Shown: positions 51,751-60,222, numbered from the stretch's first letter. The stretch is 64,000 nt of DNA from Streptomyces sp. MMG1121 (GCF_001280015.1 NZ_LGDV01000074.1:1-64000); one strand, 5' to 3'. The notes: generated by a model not told the origin, from the sequence alone. Translations and numbers: made by a program.

Positions 51751-53016
51751 GTGCGCGTTCGTCCTGCGATACTGCCGGACTCAACGGCGCAGCGGGCATT
51801 AACCTTGGTCACGCTGGCCAGTTCGACGGGGAAGGGGATATTCCTCACCGCCGGAGTCCTCTATTTCACCCGGGCGGTCGGACTGCCGACCCTGCAGATC
51901 GGGATCGCCTTCAGCATCGCCGGATTCGTGTCCCTGGTCCTCGGGGTGCTGGCCGGCCACCTCGCCGACCGCTGTGGCCCGCGGGTCGTTCTGCTGGCCA
52001 GCCTGCTGCTGAGCGCGGCCGCCACGGCGGCGTTCCTGCTGGCCCACGTCTACTGGTCGGCCCTGCTCGTCGTCGTCCTCGCGACGACGGCACAGGCCAC
52101 GCTCCTCGTAGCCCGTGGCCCCATCATCAACGCCCTCGCGGACGCACGTCCGCAGGAACTGCGCGCCTACATCAGGTCGGTCACCAACGTGGGCATCGCG
52201 GTCGGCGCGATGATCGCCGGCTGGGCCGCCCAGACGGACACCGCCCGGGGCTACCACCTCCTCGTGCTGCTGGACAGTGCCTGCTTCGTCGTGGCACTCC
52301 TGCTCGCCTGCCGGCTGCCCCGTATCACCCCCGTGCGCGCACCGGCCCGGGCCGGCCGCTGGACGGCCTTGCGCGACCGCCCGTATCTCGCCCTGTCGCT
52401 GCTGGACGGCGTCCTGTCGATCCAGTACCGCGTGCTCACCGTGGCCCTTCCGCTGTGGGTGGTGAGCGCGACCTCCGCACCGCGCTGGATGGTCTCCGCG
52501 GCGGTCGTGGCGAACACCGCGATCATCGTCTTCCTCCAGGTCGCGGTCGGCCGCAGAATCGACACTCCCCGGCGCGCGGCCGTGGCGCTGCGCCGCTCGG
52601 GGTGGGCCTTCTGCCTGGCCTGTGCCGGCATCGCGTGGTCCGCGGGGTCACCGACGTGGGCCGCGGTGGCCCTGCTCGGCCTCGCCGTCGTCGTGCACAG
52701 CCTGGGCGAACTGTGGCAGGCCGCCGGGGGCTTCGAGGTCTCGAACACGCTCGCACCGCCGTACGCCATCGGCCAGTACCTGGGCGTCTTCGGCGTCGGG
52801 ATGGGGCTCGCCGAGTCCTTCGGCCCGGCCCTGCTGACCTGGCTGTGCATCGGCTGGGGCAAACCGGGCTGGCATGTGATGGGCGCCGTGTTCCTCGTCG
52901 CCGGTCTCCTCGCCCCGGCGGTCGTGCGGTGGGCGGAGTCGACCCGGTCCCGGCACACGCCACAGACCGCACCTTCCTTGGGTGAGGCCGCGGACCTGCA
53001 CGCCGAAACCGTCTGA
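51751..53016 (+). CDS. MFS transporter, 12-helix type, with TTA codon
   Basis: The 421-residue protein starts at a GTG with GGGGG 7-9 nt upstream. About twelve membrane helices are visible, with motif A GVLAGHLADRCGPRVVLLAS between helices 2 and 3. It belongs to the multidrug-efflux MFS group. Codon 17 is TTA (51799-51801), so its translation would depend on the bldA tRNA and rise late in growth. It is the second MFS pump of the cluster and lies 102 bp upstream of the SGNH gene on the same strand. Confidence 0.88.
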   Translation: MRVRPAILPDSTAQRALTLVTLASSTGKGIFLTAGVLYFTRAVGLPTLQIGIAFSIAGFVSLVLGVLAGHLADRCGPRVVLLASLLLSAAATAAFLLAHVYWSALLVVVLATTAQATLLVARGPIINALADARPQELRAYIRSVTNVGIAVGAMIAGWAAQTDTARGYHLLVLLDSACFVVALLLACRLPRITPVRAPARAGRWTALRDRPYLALSLLDGVLSIQYRVLTVALPLWVVSATSAPRWMVSAAVVANTAIIVFLQVAVGRRIDTPRRAAVALRRSGWAFCLACAGIAWSAGSPTWAAVALLGLAVVVHSLGELWQAAGGFEVSNTLAPPYAIGQYLGVFGVGMGLAESFGPALLTWLCIGWGKPGWHVMGAVFLVAGLLAPAVVRWAESTRSRHTPQTAPSLGEAADLHAETV

Positions 53017-53118
53017 CCGCCTCACCACCCCACCCTCCCGACGCACCGGCCACCGTGACCACCCACGGCGCTGCACCACGCCCTGACGGATCGACGACAT
53101 ACAGGGGGATTTCTCCAT

Positions 53119-54144
53119 ATGGCCTCTCATCGTGCCCGACTGACACCCCAGATGCTCCAGTACGCGGAGAAGTTCGACGACCGCGGTGACATCCGCTGGC
53201 TGCCCTACCTGATGTACTTCCACCCGGCCGGACACCGCTCCGAGGTGGTGAACACCGACCCGGTCGGCTTCCGTGTCGCCGAGGCGCGGGGGGAACAGGC
53301 CTCCGCCGGCGGACGGGTGCCCGAAGGGCCCGTGCGGCTGATCGCGGGCAGCTCCACCGTGTTCGGGATCGGCGCGTCCAGCGACTCCGCCACGCTCGCC
53401 TCCCGGCTGTGGGCCACGCACGCGCCCGGCCGTCCCTGGCTGAACTTCGGCGGCCGCAGCTTCAACTCCGCCCAGGAACTGCTCCTGTTCACGCTGTACC
53501 GCCATCTGGTGCCGCGGATCGAGGAGATCGTCCTGTTCACCGGGTTCAACAACCTCGGCCTCGCCCGGCTGCCCCGCTGGATGCAGCAGGACAGCGGCGC
53601 CTTCTTCAACGGCCACGAGTACTTCGAGCAGGTACACGAGCTGCGCACCCGGCAGCGCCGGGCGGCCGGGCAGTCCCGCTGGGCCGCCCGCCGGGCACCC
53701 GAGCGCCCGAGCGCGGACGACGCCGTACCCGACCTCGACGGGCAGCTGTCCTCGGCGGTCGAGCTGACCCTGCGCCACCTCGACACCTGGCGGCTGCTCG
53801 CCGAGGGGCTCGGCGCCCGGCTCACCTTCGTCCTGCAGCCGCTCGCACCGTGGGTGCGCGAGCGGCCGGCCGGTCAGGAGCAGCTGCTCTTCGAGGAGCT
53901 GGACGGCATCGCCAATTTCGGCGAGGCGTACGGCGATATCTGCACGATCGAGGCGGGGCGGCGTTACGCCGACCTGTTGAGCGGCGGCTGCGAAAAACTC
54001 GGAGTGCCCTTCCTCGACATGAATCCGGTGCTCGGCGAGGCAATCGGCGACGAGGACTGGATATTCGTCGACCGTATCCATTTCACCGATCAAGGACACG
54101 ACATCGTCGCCGGTCTGCTCGCCGACCGGCTTTCCCTTCGGTGA
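53119..54144 (+). CDS. SGNH/GDSL-like hydrolase of the carbamoyltransferase group
   Basis: The 341-residue soluble protein has no signal peptide. SGNH blocks are present: RLIAGSSTVFGIGASSDS (block I, Ser in GSSTVFG), LNFGGRSFNSAQEL (block II Gly), LFTGFNNLGLA (block III Asn) and FVDRIHFTDQGHDIVA (block V Asp-x-x-His). It resembles proteins labelled inducer of phenazine A or GDSL lipase. In saxitoxin-type clusters a GDSL protein (SxtL) sits with the carbamoyltransferase; the same grouping is seen here. It may act as an acyltransferase or esterase on an intermediate. Confidence 0.82.
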   Translation: MASHRARLTPQMLQYAEKFDDRGDIRWLPYLMYFHPAGHRSEVVNTDPVGFRVAEARGEQASAGGRVPEGPVRLIAGSSTVFGIGASSDSATLASRLWATHAPGRPWLNFGGRSFNSAQELLLFTLYRHLVPRIEEIVLFTGFNNLGLARLPRWMQQDSGAFFNGHEYFEQVHELRTRQRRAAGQSRWAARRAPERPSADDAVPDLDGQLSSAVELTLRHLDTWRLLAEGLGARLTFVLQPLAPWVRERPAGQEQLLFEELDGIANFGEAYGDICTIEAGRRYADLLSGGCEKLGVPFLDMNPVLGEAIGDEDWIFVDRIHFTDQGHDIVAGLLADRLSLR

Positions 54145-54162
54145 CACGTCAGGAGAGATTCC

Positions 54163-54252
54163 ATGAGCTTCCTTCGCAAAATACTCGACACCGTTTTCCG
54201 GCGCCGCCGCGGAAAGCGGAAGAACGACGCCTCGATCTACCCGATGTTCTAG
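54163..54252 (+). CDS. 29-aa peptide, possible reduced DUF5989/SxtK-like protein
   Basis: The ATG at 54163 has GGAGAG 6 nt upstream, and the ORF ends in TAG. The peptide starts MSFLRKIL, has a strongly basic centre (FRRRRGKRKN) and ends DASIYPMF. The MSFL start and IYxxF end resemble DUF5989 proteins, about 50-residue one-helix membrane proteins encoded next to NodU-type carbamoyltransferases, but the membrane helix is missing. It lies 18 bp after the SGNH gene and 23 bp before the iron oxidase gene. A role as a ribosomal peptide substrate cannot be excluded. Confidence 0.6.
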   Translation: MSFLRKILDTVFRRRRGKRKNDASIYPMF

Positions 54253-54275
54253 ACCGCAGGGAGGGAACGGCAGCG

Positions 54276-56507
54276 ATGTCTTCGACAGTCCTGCGCGCGC
54301 CGGCGGCGGAAGACCGCGACGGCGCACCATCCGTGTCCTGGGCCAGGACGTGGTACGCCGCGTTCTGCGATCCGGAGAGTCCGCGGGCCGACCGGGTGCC
54401 GGTGGCCCGCCTGCGGGAGCTGATCGCCGGGCCGGCGCGGTCCGGGGAGTGCTCCCCGGACCTGGCGGCGTCGCTGCGGGAGGCCGCGCAGTGGTCCGCC
54501 GACGAGGCGGAGGCCTTCCAGCGGCTGGCCGACGGGGCCCGGCAGGACGCCGTCCGGGCCAGGGCGGCGCAGCGGCTGGCACTCGGCTGCGCACCGCTCG
54601 GCCTGCTGTCCGGTGCGTGGCTGCAGTGGCTGAGCAGCATGGCGGAGTCGGACGATCCCGGTGCCCTCGCCGCACTGACCCTGTACGCCTCGGACGTCGG
54701 TGTCGGCCACCCGCGCAGCTCGCGGGGGCACGCCTTCCTGGCCCTGCTGCAGGGCCTGCACGCGGCGGAGCACGCGGTGCCGGCCGCCCGGACCGTACTG
54801 GACACGAGGATTGCGCAGGACGCCTTCGTGCTGCCCGCGCTGCTGCTCGCCATGAGCAGGCGGCCGGAGGACTTCCGTGCCGAGATCCTCGGTGCCGACC
54901 TCTGTCTGCGCCAGGTCGGGCTGCTGCCGGCGCTGACCCCGCTGAGGACACTGGCGGGCGAGGGCGTCGACTGGGACGCGCTGAACCCCGGCGCGGCCCG
55001 GCCGCGGGGTCCCGCGGGGGGACTGGAGGGATCCCTGACGGCGACGGACGCGCTGACGCAAGGGGCGCCGCCCGACGTGCGGGACGGGGTGCTGCGGGGC
55101 TTCCACTGGGCCCTGACGGCGCTGCGGGAGTGGCACACGGCCCTGCGCACGGAGCTGGCCGGGGTCCTCGACCCCCGGCGGGAGGCGGCCGACCTGCTGC
55201 GGCTGCGCGCCCGTGAGGGAGCGGTCTACCACCATGCGTACGAGCTGCGCGGGCGGCCGCTCGCCGACTGGCTGGCCGAGGCCCGTGACGATCCGTACCC
55301 CTTGCTCACGGCACTCGCCGCCAGCACGCTGGTGCGCCCCGGCCGCCCGGAGCGCAGCCCTCTCGTGAACGGGCTGGTCGGTGAGCGGGGCGCGATGTTC
55401 CGTGTCTTCGCCGAGGACGACCTGGACGTACTGCGGCGTTGGATCGCCTCGCTCGACGGGCCGGGAGGAGGCGGCAGCCAGGACGGCGACGAGCAGGACG
55501 GGCCCGCGCGGCGGGCGGCGGCGGACACGGCCGAGCCGCCGGCTTCCGGGCCGGCCGGGGACCCGTGGCCCTCCCCCGGTCCGGCGCGCGAGGACGCCCC
55601 GTCCGACGACCGGGCCCCCGCGGACCTGCGCGAGGCCTACGTCCTGCTCCAGCGGCGCGGCCAGTCCGCGGCGGTGCGCCGCTACGCCCTGGAGTACGTG
55701 CACGGGTGGCTGGGCCGGGCGCGGGTGCGGATGTCCGGGCCCGACATGCCCCTGCCCGACAGCTGGCCGGCCGACGGGCTGCGGCCCTGGCTGTCCCAGC
55801 AGCACGACCGGCACGCCGCCGAGTTCGAGCGCGGCTCCGACGCCGGGCTGCCGTCCCGGGAGCAGCTGGTCGAGTCCACGCTGCAGCTCGCCCCGCTGAC
55901 GATGATCGACGGCGCCTGGCTGCAGGGGTTCACGGACTACCAGCTGGCGTCCTCGGACATCGGCCACTCCCTGTTCTCGACGTACTGGGACGAGCTGGGC
56001 AACGGCCGGACGGAACTCAACCACCCCCTCATCTACCGGCACCTGGTCGCGGAGATGGGGGTGGACCTCCCGCCGACCGGCTCGACCGAGTTCGCCCGCT
56101 GGCCGGGATTCCAGGACCGTTCCTTCGAACTGCCCGTGTTCTGGCTCGCCGTCGGCCGGTTCCCGCAGACCTTCCAGGCGGAGGTGCTGGGGCTGAACCT
56201 CGCCATGGAGCTGTCGGGCGTGGGCGGCAGTTACCGGCGGGCCCGGCTGGCGCTGCGCGAACACGGCTTCAGCACACGGTTCGTCGATCTCCACAACACC
56301 ATCGACAACGTGGCCACGGGGCACTCCGCATGGGCGGCGGACGCCATCGACGCCTTCATGTCCGCCCTCGCGGGGGGCAGTGGCACCGAGGTCCGCGAGA
56401 CGGCCTGGCGGCGGGTGCGGGAGGGATACCGCTCGCTCAACCCGCCCACGGGCGCGCACGCCTGGCTGGCCGACCGGCGGGCCAGGCGTCGCAACAGGCA
56501 GCGTTGA
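54276..56507 (+). CDS. Two-lobed haem-oxygenase-like diiron oxidase (HDO family)
   Basis: The 743-residue protein is an iron-containing redox enzyme of the HDO type. The C-terminal lobe carries the ligand set: Glu573 in YWDELGNG, His583 in LNHPLIY, Glu636 in AEVLGLN, and His673, Asp677, His683 in FVDLHNTIDNVATGHS. The N-terminal lobe is a recognisable but degenerate copy (GAWLQWLSSM vs GAWLQGFTDY; AEILGADL vs AEVLGLNL) without the last ligands. A disordered Gly/Pro/Asp linker at about 400-450 joins them. Relatives such as UndA, SznF and BesC cleave C-C bonds or oxidise nitrogen. The reaction here is unknown. Confidence 0.82.
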   Translation: MSSTVLRAPAAEDRDGAPSVSWARTWYAAFCDPESPRADRVPVARLRELIAGPARSGECSPDLAASLREAAQWSADEAEAFQRLADGARQDAVRARAAQRLALGCAPLGLLSGAWLQWLSSMAESDDPGALAALTLYASDVGVGHPRSSRGHAFLALLQGLHAAEHAVPAARTVLDTRIAQDAFVLPALLLAMSRRPEDFRAEILGADLCLRQVGLLPALTPLRTLAGEGVDWDALNPGAARPRGPAGGLEGSLTATDALTQGAPPDVRDGVLRGFHWALTALREWHTALRTELAGVLDPRREAADLLRLRAREGAVYHHAYELRGRPLADWLAEARDDPYPLLTALAASTLVRPGRPERSPLVNGLVGERGAMFRVFAEDDLDVLRRWIASLDGPGGGGSQDGDEQDGPARRAAADTAEPPASGPAGDPWPSPGPAREDAPSDDRAPADLREAYVLLQRRGQSAAVRRYALEYVHGWLGRARVRMSGPDMPLPDSWPADGLRPWLSQQHDRHAAEFERGSDAGLPSREQLVESTLQLAPLTMIDGAWLQGFTDYQLASSDIGHSLFSTYWDELGNGRTELNHPLIYRHLVAEMGVDLPPTGSTEFARWPGFQDRSFELPVFWLAVGRFPQTFQAEVLGLNLAMELSGVGGSYRRARLALREHGFSTRFVDLHNTIDNVATGHSAWAADAIDAFMSALAGGSGTEVRETAWRRVREGYRSLNPPTGAHAWLADRRARRRNRQR

Positions 56508-56527
56508 GCGGAAGTCGAGCGGAAGTC
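56506..56527. repeat. Tandem 11-bp repeat before the carbamoyltransferase gene
   Basis: GAGCGGAAGTC occurs twice in direct succession between the oxidase stop and the ribosome site of the carbamoyltransferase. It looks like a small slippage duplication with no evident function. Confidence 0.5.
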
Positions 56528-56545
56528 GAGGGAAGGAAAGAGGAC

Positions 56546-58384
56546 ATGGCCGATCTGGTTCTGGGTGTCTCGGCGTACTACCACGACAGTGCGGCGGCCC
56601 TCGTCGCCGATGGCGTACCGGTCGCCGCGGCACAGGAGGAACGCTTCTCCCGTAAGCGGCACGATCCCGGTTTTCCCGAGCAGGCGATCCGGTACTGCCT
56701 CGAGGAGGCGGGTGTCGGCCTCGACGAGGTGGCCGCCGTCGCCTACTACGAGGACCCGAGGCTGAAGTTCCGGCGGGTGCTCGCCACCTACCTGGGCGCC
56801 GCGCCCCACGGGGCAAGCTCGTTCCGCGAGACGCTGCCCGAGTGGCTGTCGTGGAAGCGCGACACGGTGGGGACGGTGCGCGACAACCTCGCGGCGCTGG
56901 GAGCGGGCCGGGTACCGCCGGTCGTCGCCCGTCGGCACCACGAGTCGCACGCGGCGTCGGCGTTCTTCCCGAGCCCCTACGAGTCCGCCGCGGTCCTGTG
57001 CATCGACGGTGTCGGGGAATGGGCCACGACGACGTTGTGGCACGGCCGGGACGACACACTGCGGCCCCTGACCGAGATCAGGTTCCCGCACTCGCTGGGT
57101 CTGCTCTACTCCGCCTTCACCTATTTCTGCGGGTTCAAGGTCGACTCCGGCGAGTACAAGCTGATGGGCCTGGCCCCGTACGGCACCCCGCGGTACGCCG
57201 GCCTGATCCGCGAGAAGCTGATCGACGTCAAGGAGGACGGCTCGTTCCGCCTCGACATGCGGTACTTCGAGTATCTGGCGGGCCAGGTGATGACCGGCCG
57301 GGGCTTCGAGAGGCTCTTCGGCGGTCCGCGCCGGCTGCCGGAAGCGGCCCTCACGGAGCGGGAGTTCGACCTCGCCGCCTCGGTACAGGCCGTCACCGAG
57401 GAGGTGGTCCTGCGCCTGGCCCGCACCGCACGCCGGGTGACCGGTGAGTCCCGGCTCTGCCTCGCCGGGGGTGTCGCCCTGAACTGCGTCGCCAACGGCG
57501 AGGTCGTCCGGGAGAAGGTGTTCGACGAGGTGTGGATCCAGCCCGCGGCCGGCGACGCGGGCGGTGCGCTCGGCGCCGCGCTCGCGGTGGCGCTCGACCG
57601 GGGAGCCGGTCGGCCGCACCTCGGCAACGGCCGTGACGCCATGGCGGGTTCGCTGCTCGGTCCTTCCTACGACGCGGCGCAGATCCGTGCGTTCCTGGAC
57701 GACGCCGGCGCCGTCTACACGGAACTCGATCCGCGGGACACTCCGGGCTCGGTGGCCGACCGGCTGGCGCAGGGGGCGATCACCGGGTGGTTCCAGGGGC
57801 GCATGGAGTTCGGTCCGAGGGCCCTGGGGGCCCGGTCCATCCTCGGTGACCCACGGGATCCGGACATGCAGTCGGCCATGAACCTGAAGATCAAGTTCCG
57901 TGAGTCCTTCCGCCCGTTCGCCCCTTCCGTCCTGCGCGACGACACCAAGGAGTACTTCGAACTGGACCAGGACAGTCCCTACATGCTGGTGGTCGCGGAC
58001 GTGGCCCCGGCACAGCGGCTGACCGTCGGGGACCCGGGCGAGGGCGTCACGGGCCTGGACCTGCTGAAGGTCCGGCGCTCCACGATTCCCGCCGTGACCC
58101 ACGTCGACCACTCGGCACGTGTGCAGACCGTCGACGAGCACGGCAATCCCGCCTACCACCGGCTGCTGACCGCGTTCAAGGAGCGGACCGGCTGCCCGGT
58201 GCTGATCAACACCTCGTTCAACGTCCGGGGCGAGCCGATCGTCAACTCCCCGCGGGACGCGTACACCTGCTTCATGCGCACCGACATCGACGTGCTCGTA
58301 CTCGGTGACTTCCTGCTGGAGAAGAAGGACCAGCCCAGCTGGCACGAGACGGAGGACTGGCGCGAGGCCATTCCGCTGGACTGA
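56546..58384 (+). CDS. NodU/CmcH-family O-carbamoyltransferase
   Basis: The 612-residue protein has the two-domain carbamoyltransferase layout. The N-terminal Kae1-like domain shows VLGVSAYYHDSAAALV, RRHHESHAASAFFPSP (metal-binding His residues), CIDGVGEWATTTLW and LCLAGGVALNCVANG; the C-terminal YrdC-like part has WFQGRMEFGPRALGARSIL and INTSFNVRGEPIV. Such enzymes move carbamoyl from carbamoyl phosphate through carbamoyl-AMP to a hydroxyl (TobZ, CmcH, SxtI). A hydroxyl made by the P450 or another oxygenase would be the acceptor, giving a carbamate. AGAGGA lies close before the ATG. Confidence 0.93.
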   Translation: MADLVLGVSAYYHDSAAALVADGVPVAAAQEERFSRKRHDPGFPEQAIRYCLEEAGVGLDEVAAVAYYEDPRLKFRRVLATYLGAAPHGASSFRETLPEWLSWKRDTVGTVRDNLAALGAGRVPPVVARRHHESHAASAFFPSPYESAAVLCIDGVGEWATTTLWHGRDDTLRPLTEIRFPHSLGLLYSAFTYFCGFKVDSGEYKLMGLAPYGTPRYAGLIREKLIDVKEDGSFRLDMRYFEYLAGQVMTGRGFERLFGGPRRLPEAALTEREFDLAASVQAVTEEVVLRLARTARRVTGESRLCLAGGVALNCVANGEVVREKVFDEVWIQPAAGDAGGALGAALAVALDRGAGRPHLGNGRDAMAGSLLGPSYDAAQIRAFLDDAGAVYTELDPRDTPGSVADRLAQGAITGWFQGRMEFGPRALGARSILGDPRDPDMQSAMNLKIKFRESFRPFAPSVLRDDTKEYFELDQDSPYMLVVADVAPAQRLTVGDPGEGVTGLDLLKVRRSTIPAVTHVDHSARVQTVDEHGNPAYHRLLTAFKERTGCPVLINTSFNVRGEPIVNSPRDAYTCFMRTDIDVLVLGDFLLEKKDQPSWHETEDWREAIPLD

Positions 58385-58448
58385 GGGTCCCGTCCACCGC
58401 CGCCCGACCGGCCGTCGGCGCCACCGCACCACTCGGAGATGAACACCG

Positions 58449-58616
58449 ATGCGAAACCTGCTGCTGTCCCTCGTCTACTTCGTCCTGGTCGTCCCGGCCG
58501 GCCTGATCAGCCGGGTGGTCCGTGATCCTCTGTCGCGCCGCCCGGATCCGGCCGCCGACACCTACTGGGTCACCGTCACCGGTGGTCCGGCGAGCCGGCA
58601 GGCGGCCCTGCGATGA
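58449..58616 (+). CDS. 55-aa SxtJ-like small membrane protein
   Basis: The ATG at 58449 follows GGAGAT by about 9 nt and the stop overlaps the ligase start (ATGA). Residues 4-24 form one hydrophobic helix (LLLSLVYFVLVVPAGLI), then RVVRDPLSRRPDPAADTYW. The R-x(4)-DPL-x-R-x(2)-D-x(2)-A-x-[ST]-YW pattern is, from memory, the C-terminal signature of SxtJ-family membrane proteins found beside carbamoyltransferases; only that end of the family is present here. It may anchor the carbamoyltransferase to the membrane. Confidence 0.68.
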   Translation: MRNLLLSLVYFVLVVPAGLISRVVRDPLSRRPDPAADTYWVTVTGGPASRQAALR

Positions 58617-59872
58617 GCGCCCCGGCCGGCTCCGCGGTCCGGGCCCTGGCCTTCGTCGAGAGCAACCTCACCGGCACCGGCATGCAGGCCCTGCGCCTGG
58701 CCCGCTCGCTGGGGCTGCGCACGCTCTTCGTCACGTCCGACCTCGACCGCTACTGCGTGGACCCGGACACGGCCCGCGCGATCCGCGAGAACGCCGACGA
58801 GATCCTGCAGTGCGACACGCACAGCGTGGAGGCGATCGAGAAGACGCTGCGGGCCGGTGCGACACCACCGGCCGGCGTGATGACGGTGATGGAGTACTAC
58901 GTCCCCACGGCGGCGGCCGTCGCGCACCGCATGGGCCTGCCCGGACTGGCTCCGGCCGCGGCGGAGCTGGCCAGGGACAAGCTCAGGACACGGGTGCGGT
59001 GTGCCGAACGCGGGGTGCCGGTACCGGCGTTCCGTTTCGTACGCGACGCCGCGGAGGTCGACGCCGCGCTGGCCGAGACCGGACTGCCCTGTGTGGTGAA
59101 GCCGATCGACGAGTCGGCGAGCATCGGTGTGGCCCTGTGCCGCACCCGGGAGGAGGCCGTCGAACGGGTCGCGGACATCGCCGGCCGGCCGACCAACTCC
59201 AAGGGGCAGCCGCGGGTTCCCGGAGCGCTGCTCGAGGAGTGTCTGTTCGGTCACGAGGTCAGCATCGAGACGTTCACCTTCGAGGGCCGTACGAGCGTGC
59301 TCGGGGTCACCGACAAACTGCTGGGCCCCACACCGCACTTCGTCGAACTGGGCCACACCTTCCCGTCGGCGCTGGCCGACGAGGCGACGGCGGCCGCGGA
59401 ACTCGCGGTGGCGGCACTGGACGCCCTCGGCTTCGACTTCGGCCCCGCGCACGTGGAGGCCAAGCTGACCCCGCGCGGCCCGGTGCTGATCGAGGTCAAC
59501 GCGCGGACGGGCGGCGACTTCATCCCGGATCTGGTCCATCACGCCACGGGGGTGGAACTGTTGCGGCAGTCGGTCGTCACCCACAGCGGCGGACGCCCCG
59601 ATCTGACGCCGACGCGGGCCGAGGGCGCCGCGATCCGGTTCATCGCCGGACGGTCGGGCACGGTGACCGGTGTTCCCGACCCGGGTGTCCTGGACGGCTT
59701 CCCCTCGGTCGTCGCCTTCCGGATGAAGGCCGAGCCCGGGATGCGGACCACCTGGCCGTCCCACAGCCATGAGCGGCTCGGCCATGTGATGACCCGCGCG
59801 GCGACCCCGGCGCGGGCCGCGGTGGAGGCCGACGCGGCACTGGCCCACCTGGCACCGGTCTACCGAGACTGA
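58613..59872 (+). CDS. ATP-grasp amino-acid (dipeptide) ligase
   Basis: The 419-residue protein resembles BacD/L-amino-acid ligases: N-terminal ALAFVESNLTGTGMQALRLA, YYVPTAAAVAHRMGLPG, the ATP-binding LPCVVKPIDESASIGVALC, LLEECLFGHEVSIETF, and the metal site AHVEAKLTPRGPVLIEVNARTGGDFIPDLV. It would couple a carboxylate to an amine through an acyl phosphate, and as the only free-standing peptide-bond enzyme of the cluster apart from the PurC-like one it is the best candidate for the final condensation. A terminator hairpin follows, marking the end of the cluster. Confidence 0.9.
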   Translation: MSAPAGSAVRALAFVESNLTGTGMQALRLARSLGLRTLFVTSDLDRYCVDPDTARAIRENADEILQCDTHSVEAIEKTLRAGATPPAGVMTVMEYYVPTAAAVAHRMGLPGLAPAAAELARDKLRTRVRCAERGVPVPAFRFVRDAAEVDAALAETGLPCVVKPIDESASIGVALCRTREEAVERVADIAGRPTNSKGQPRVPGALLEECLFGHEVSIETFTFEGRTSVLGVTDKLLGPTPHFVELGHTFPSALADEATAAAELAVAALDALGFDFGPAHVEAKLTPRGPVLIEVNARTGGDFIPDLVHHATGVELLRQSVVTHSGGRPDLTPTRAEGAAIRFIAGRSGTVTGVPDPGVLDGFPSVVAFRMKAEPGMRTTWPSHSHERLGHVMTRAATPARAAVEADAALAHLAPVYRD

Positions 59873-59892
59873 TCTTGGCCCGAGCGGGTGAG

Positions 59893-59924
59893 CGGTGGCC
59901 GCCGCATCGGCATGGCGGCCACCG
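59893..59924 (+). terminator. Terminator of the right cluster operon
   Basis: CGGTGGCCGCC and GGCGGCCACCG form an 11-bp perfect stem with a 10-nt loop, 20 bp after the ligase stop, followed by ttctcgcgttctc. It separates the cluster from the tRNA genes. Confidence 0.7.
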
Positions 59925-59969
59925 TTCTCGCGTTCTCAGAGGTCAGATCGATTCTGCACCGACCTGCAC

Positions 59970-60046
59970 TGGTGGGGCGGGTGGGACTCGAACCCACGGC
60001 CGACGGATTATGAGTCCGCTGCTCTAACCGGCTGAGCTACCGCCCC
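59970..60046 (-). tRNA. tRNA with CAU anticodon (elongator Met or Ile2)
   Basis: The minus strand folds into a complete cloverleaf of 77 nt: acceptor GGGGCGG/CCGCCCC, D arm GCTC/GAGC, anticodon stem GCGGA/TCCGT-type with loop CTCATAA, T arm GTGGG-TTCGAGT-CCCAC, discriminator A and encoded CCA. The first pair is G-C, so it is not initiator tRNA. CAU with an Ile2 or Met body cannot be told apart by eye. Confidence 0.92.
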
Positions 60047-60188
60047 ATAGCGGCGTGTCGCGTACATGTGTGCGCGCCGTCTGCCGCAGCATAGCCGCTC
60101 ATACGATCTCCTGCTTCGGATGGTCGGCTTCCGTGCTGCTCATGATCCTCAGGACATCGCCGCACCCCCGGCGGTTCCCGCGGACATG

Positions 60189-60210
60189 AAAAAGGACCCT
60201 CAAGGGGTCC
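60189..60210 (-). terminator. Terminator of the tRNA-Asn pair
   Basis: On the minus strand GGACCC and GGGTCC pair around a 5-nt loop and are followed by TTTTT. It stands 13 bp downstream of the second tRNA-Asn, as expected for a Rho-independent terminator. Confidence 0.8.
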
Positions 60211-60222
60211 TCGTTCACTGCG

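Noticed and set aside
54163..54252. 29-aa peptide as a RiPP precursor
   Set aside because: No leader/core layout and no RiPP maturase is present; the MSFL start and IYxxF end fit a reduced DUF5989 better, though this was kept open.
28396..59872. A HisG homologue to complete a coformycin/pentostatin-type pathway
   Set aside because: None of the proteins in the window shows HisG features, so the product was not named as coformycin-like.
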